DNA of 64,000 nucleotides. Origin: JAVBLY01 sp031553035. Lineage in GTDB: Bacteria; Bacillota; Clostridia; Peptostreptococcales; Anaerovoracaceae. How positions within the stretch are numbered: position 1 is the stretch's first letter; each line of letters begins with the position of its first letter. The translations under genes and the position numbers were made by a program. The stretch spans positions 1 through 64,000 of the forward strand of contig JAVBLY010000003.1 in NCBI GenBank assembly GCA_031553035.1, read 5' to 3'. Positions 61,011 to 64,000 of this stretch are shown here, one piece after another. The notes under the pieces were generated by a model. The model saw only the letters and a program-made list of their open reading frames with translations, had not been told where the DNA came from and did not search any database.

Positions 61011-61224
61011 ATTTTTCTCCATATCCATATAGATAATTTTTTTCAATTGCTTTCTATTTATTAAACAAGTTTTGTAGTAATTATCCAAGTTGAATCCTTA
61101 CCAGAGATAACGCTTCCGTTAGAGGAACTTGCTAATGCCCTTATCCTTATTGAAATATTTGTATTTATTTTTTTATTTACTTTTTATATTTGTGTACATT
61201 CTTTTTGGCAGCGATATTGTCTTT

Positions 61225-61410
61225 TTATTGTGCCCAAAGGTTACCCTGATGGTTCAGTTTGTTAAAACTCTTTTGCGCCTTCAGCATTGTATTCTGAAAT
61301 ATATCATCAGCGTTGTCAATATTTTGATAAGACAATACTAAAATATACTTATAGACACCTCGCCGATATTTTTCGACAAACTCTTCAAATGTTATCTTAT
61401 TGTTTTCCAT
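61225..61410 (-). pseudogene. Truncated ECF sigma-factor fragment (region 2)
   Basis: The 61-aa frame matches sigma region 2 start (FEEFVEKYRRGVYKYILVLS, NADDIFQNTMLKAQKSF) and stops before region 2.4 and 4. No region 4 follows in any frame. A TTTACA-N16-TATAAT promoter remains upstream (about 61.43 kb). Confidence 0.6.
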
Positions 61411-61500
61411 GGGTGTATTATATCACCGCGTAATACAATGTAAACATTAAAAAAGGAAGGTATTCTGCATTGTTTCTAATGACATCCAGACCTTCACTGG

Positions 61501-62778
61501 TCAGGACTTCAACATTCCAATCGGCACTACCATCACGCCATCTTCTCTCGGCAATGAAGCCTGCGAAGCTGTAAGTACTACCATACATACAGGCTTAGGG
61601 CTTCCTGCTTTTATCATTTTATCTCTTAGTTTCAGAAGTGACTTTGCAGCAACATTGATGCTGCTTTTACCACCAAGCTTGATCTCAAATGCGCCCCATG
61701 CTCCATCTTCTTTCTCTATAATTGCATCAACTTCGAGGTTACTGTCGTCTCGATAATGAAAAACTCTTGAACTTATTGCTTCTGAATATATCAATAAATC
61801 CCGTAAGCACAACCCCTCGAATATTCCACCAAAAGTCTGCATGTCTTTTATTAAACTACCTGGATTGGCGCCAAGTGCTGCCACAGCAAGAGATGGGTCC
61901 GTAAAGAAACGTTTTGGGCTCGATAGTATTCTGGTAGTCGAACGTATTTGAGGATGCCATCCCGGGATTTCTTCCAAAAGAAATATATTTCTAAGATGTT
62001 GAAGGTATTCTGCCAATGTGCTTTTTGAAAATTCATCTGTTGCTTTATTAACTTCATTATGAATAGTCGCATTTTTAACTATTGAGGCATTATTCCTTGC
62101 CAGAGAAGCTAGAAAAAAACGAAATTTTTCTTTCTCCCGAATCCTAATTACCTGCATATCATCTGAATCAGCAAAGTTATTATTGATTACACTGTTAAGA
62201 TAATCTTTGGGCAATTCAAAAGGAGATTCAATCTCAATGCCTAAATTGAGTGGCCAACCTCCCTTACAAGATAGTGAAATCAAATCTTCAACTTCTAGTT
62301 TCGAGCGTTTAGGGAGAACTTCAATTCCATCCATTAAATCCTTTAGGGATATGTCACCTGTGGAATCTCCAGATTCATAAAGTGATAAGGTTCTCATTCT
62401 CACAGTGGAAATTCTACCAATACCACTATGCAATCGACCTTTCTCAGGAGGAGTAACAGAACCTGATAGTAAAAATTGTCCTCTCTTCACATTCTTATCA
62501 ACTGTAAATCTTACTGCATCCCAAATAGAAGGCACTACTTGCCATTCATCAATAGCATGGGGATATTCACCTTCTAAAGCTGTCTTGGAATTTATCTCGG
62601 CAAGCATTCTCGTTGTTTCATCCATGAGGTACGATACACTGTTAGAATGATTGAGCATAGTCCATGTTTTCCCACACCATTTCGGTCCCTCAATTGAAAT
62701 TGCCCCGAAGGTATCAAGCAACTGCTTCATTTTTTTATCGATCAGCCTTTTTTTATAACCTTTTTCCGTCAAAGTCAT
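61501..62778 (-). CDS. AAA-type ATPase with DUF4143 C-terminus
   Basis: The 425-aa protein has an N-terminal P-loop ATPase (EGPKWCGKTWT; Walker B region HAIDEWQVV; sensor LLSGSVTP). Its C-terminal DUF4143/PD-(D/E)XK-like part contains NLEVDAIIEKEDGAWGAFEI, whose D...E-x-K pattern recalls nuclease folds. These genes are widespread, mobile-looking, and of unknown role. Three 23-bp direct repeats lie upstream. Confidence 0.9.
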   Translation of the reverse strand: MTLTEKGYKKRLIDKKMKQLLDTFGAISIEGPKWCGKTWTMLNHSNSVSYLMDETTRMLAEINSKTALEGEYPHAIDEWQVVPSIWDAVRFTVDKNVKRGQFLLSGSVTPPEKGRLHSGIGRISTVRMRTLSLYESGDSTGDISLKDLMDGIEVLPKRSKLEVEDLISLSCKGGWPLNLGIEIESPFELPKDYLNSVINNNFADSDDMQVIRIREKEKFRFFLASLARNNASIVKNATIHNEVNKATDEFSKSTLAEYLQHLRNIFLLEEIPGWHPQIRSTTRILSSPKRFFTDPSLAVAALGANPGSLIKDMQTFGGIFEGLCLRDLLIYSEAISSRVFHYRDDSNLEVDAIIEKEDGAWGAFEIKLGGKSSINVAAKSLLKLRDKMIKAGSPKPVCMVVLTASQASLPREDGVMVVPIGMLKS

Positions 62779-62816
62779 AGTAACATTTCACCTTTCATAT
62801 ACTGGCTTAATAAGCA

Positions 62817-62883
62817 AACCGGTTCATTTTCGAATATATAACTGGTTCATTTTCGAATGCACAACTAGTTCATTTACGATATT
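62817..62883. repeat. Three direct repeats with 23-bp period upstream of ATPase gene
   Basis: GGTTCATTTTCGAAT begins at 62821 and 62844; AGTTCATTTACGAT begins at 62867. Period is exactly 23 bp with the shared head AACYRGTTCATTT. Located 40-105 bp before the ATPase start codon. No spacers of the CRISPR kind. Confidence 0.85.
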
Positions 62884-62931
62884 GTATCATATTTTTGTAA
62901 ATTCGACAATTTGTACATTTGCCGAAAGCCA

Positions 62932-62960
62932 TTGTCATTATCCCGAAGGTTCAGTATAAT
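62932..62960 (+). promoter_or_regulatory. Promoter of pyruvate carboxylase gene
   Basis: TTGTCA (62932-62937), 17 bp, TATAAT (62955-62960); the start codon lies 30 bp downstream. Confidence 0.7.
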
Positions 62961-62989
62961 AAGTCTTTAAAGAAAGAAGGGTGATGGTA

Positions 62990-64000
62990 ATGAAAAAGAT
63001 CAATAAATTAATGATAGCTAACAGGGGAGAGATCGCAGTCAGGATAATCCGTGCGTGCTACGAGATGGGTATACAGACTGTTGCCATATATTCGGAAGAA
63101 GACAAGATGAGCCTGTTTAGGACTAAGGCGGACGAAGCTTATCTCATTGGTGAGAATCTGAGTCCCCTCGGGGCATACCTTGATATAAAGCAGATCGTCA
63201 AGCTTGCCAAGAGAAAAGGTGTTGATGCAATACATCCCGGCTATGGATTCCTGTCGGAAAACGCTGAATTCGCAAAAGCCTGCGAGGAAGCCGGCATCAA
63301 GTTTATAGGACCAGATTCAGGTATACTTTCTCAGATGGGGGACAAGATCAATGCCAAGAATATGGCTATTGACTGCGGAGTTCCCACTATACCCGGGAGC
63401 AAAGCTCCTCTAGGGTCGGAAGACGAAGCTGTTGAGCTTGCTAATAAATACGGTTATCCGGTAATCCTCAAAGCAGCTGCCGGCGGCGGCGGAAGAGGAA
63501 TGAGACTTGCTAATAACGACGCTGAGATCAGAGACGGATATTCAGCGGTCAAAAACGAGGCTCTCAAGGCTTTTGGAAACGATGATATTTTTATAGAAAA
63601 ATATCTGGTCAACCCCAAACACATTGAGGTTCAAATACTGGGCGATGAACATGGCAATATAGTTCATTTATTTGAACGTGACTGTTCTGTTCAGAGACGT
63701 TATCAGAAAGTAGTTGAATATGCACCGGCATTCAGTGTGGATCCCAAGATCGTAACAGCTCTTCACGATGACGCCGTAAAAATAGCAAAAGCTGTGAACT
63801 ATAAGAGTGCAGGAACAGTGGAATTCCTTGTTGACGCAAACGGCGACTATTATTTTATAGAAATGAATCCCAGGATCCAGGTTGAACACACTGTGACCGA
63901 AATGGTAACTGACGTGGACATAGTCCAGTCACAGATACTGATTGCAGAGGGACGTACACTGGATTCTCCTGAATTAGATATCCCGTCTCAGGACAGTATC
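62990..64000 (+). CDS. pyc: Pyruvate carboxylase, biotin-carboxylase part (3' end outside window)
   Basis: Translation from ATG 62990 (AGAAGG upstream; an in-frame ATG at 62984 is too close) gives MKKINKLMIANRGEIAVRII and stays open to the window end (337 codons). Seen are the ATP-grasp loop AAAGGGGRGMRL, IEKYLVNPKHIEVQILGD, ERDCSVQRRYQKVVEYAP and EMNPRIQVEHTVTEMV. RTKADEAYLIGENLSPLGAYLDI favours pyruvate carboxylase over AccC, but the carboxyltransferase part is not in the window. It would make oxaloacetate from pyruvate. Confidence 0.85.
   Translation, partial: MKKINKLMIANRGEIAVRIIRACYEMGIQTVAIYSEEDKMSLFRTKADEAYLIGENLSPLGAYLDIKQIVKLAKRKGVDAIHPGYGFLSENAEFAKACEEAGIKFIGPDSGILSQMGDKINAKNMAIDCGVPTIPGSKAPLGSEDEAVELANKYGYPVILKAAAGGGGRGMRLANNDAEIRDGYSAVKNEALKAFGNDDIFIEKYLVNPKHIEVQILGDEHGNIVHLFERDCSVQRRYQKVVEYAPAFSVDPKIVTALHDDAVKIAKAVNYKSAGTVEFLVDANGDYYFIEMNPRIQVEHTVTEMVTDVDIVQSQILIAEGRTLDSPELDIPSQDSI

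Noticed and set aside
62990..64000. AccC (acetyl-CoA carboxylase biotin carboxylase)
   Set aside because: The RTKADEAYLIG..AYLDI block is typical of pyruvate carboxylase; still, the deciding C-terminal part is outside the window.
1..64000. tRNA or rRNA genes
   Set aside because: I looked in the intergenic gaps for tRNA T-loop and CCA-end patterns and found none; a tRNAscan-SE run would settle it.

Overview
The window looks like a chromosome segment of a strictly anaerobic, amino-acid-fermenting Clostridia (Firmicutes). A family-XIII/Anaerovoracaceae-like organism is my inference. The grounds are consensus TTGACA/TATAAT promoters and strong AGGAGG ribosome sites, a SAM-I (S-box) riboswitch on metK, a small bacterial SRP RNA next to dnaX, a frameshift-controlled prfB, a six-subunit Ech-type [NiFe] hydrogenase, thiolase, malic enzyme and pyruvate carboxylase, and several secreted InlB-type (Listeria-Bacteroides) repeat proteins. 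No tRNA, rRNA, CRISPR array, phage or intact insertion sequence was seen.

Layout. 1-5.3 kb: 3' part of an ABC exporter, a convergent MATE pump, a secreted InlB-repeat protein, a relic of a second ABC exporter, and prfB. 5.5-11.1 kb: secA, lysC and metK with its SAM riboswitch. 11.4-14 kb: two paralogous secreted InlB-repeat proteins. 14-29.6 kb (minus strand): one long hydrogenase region, echABCDEF-hypA-[YefM/YoeB toxin-antitoxin]-hypB-hypF-ybaK-DUF362 ferredoxin-hypC-hypD-hypE-Orn/Lys/Arg decarboxylase. 29.7-33.4 kb: two amino-acid/polyamine (APC) permeases, each with its own promoter and terminator. 33.6-36 kb: ffs-dnaX-ybaB-recR. 36-38.5 kb: an ECF-like sigma factor fused to a membrane anchor and ectodomain, followed by a membrane-anchored InlB-like protein. 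38.6-41.4 kb: malic enzyme and glnS. 42.4-45.4 kb (plus strand): DUF2975-HTH-DUF4173 membrane operon and thpR. 45.4-50.4 kb: double-CDGSH protein, orphan nuclease-fold protein, thiolase, isochorismatase-like protein, surE. 50.5-53 kb: DUF1538 membrane protein with two P-II-like proteins. 53-56 kb: sirtuin and an SOS-controlled radical-SAM DNA-repair pair. 56.2-59.3 kb: lipid glycosyltransferase and a TlpA/CXXC/NapH-type redox cluster with two micro-proteins. 59.4-61.4 kb: a graveyard of broken genes (Rhs, immunity-like, sigma factor). 61.5-64 kb: DUF4143 ATPase with three upstream 23-bp repeats, and the start of pyruvate carboxylase, which runs off the window.

How the parts may fit. The Ech hydrogenase would dispose of reduced ferredoxin as H2 while building an ion gradient; the hyp genes mature its NiFe centre. 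The APC permeases and PLP decarboxylase suggest amino-acid uptake and breakdown feeding that ferredoxin pool (inference).

Most notable: (i) a three-member family of intergenic inverted-repeat elements (23.3, 41.6 and 47.2 kb); (ii) the sigma-TM-ectodomain/InlB membrane pair; (iii) a Trp-rich repeat DUF362 protein and a toxin-antitoxin module inside the hyp operon; (iv) an EchF with four rather than two Fe-S motifs; (v) DUF1538 with two divergent P-II-like proteins; (vi) twin LexA boxes before the radical-SAM repair pair. All coordinates and motifs were read by eye; no database search was run.
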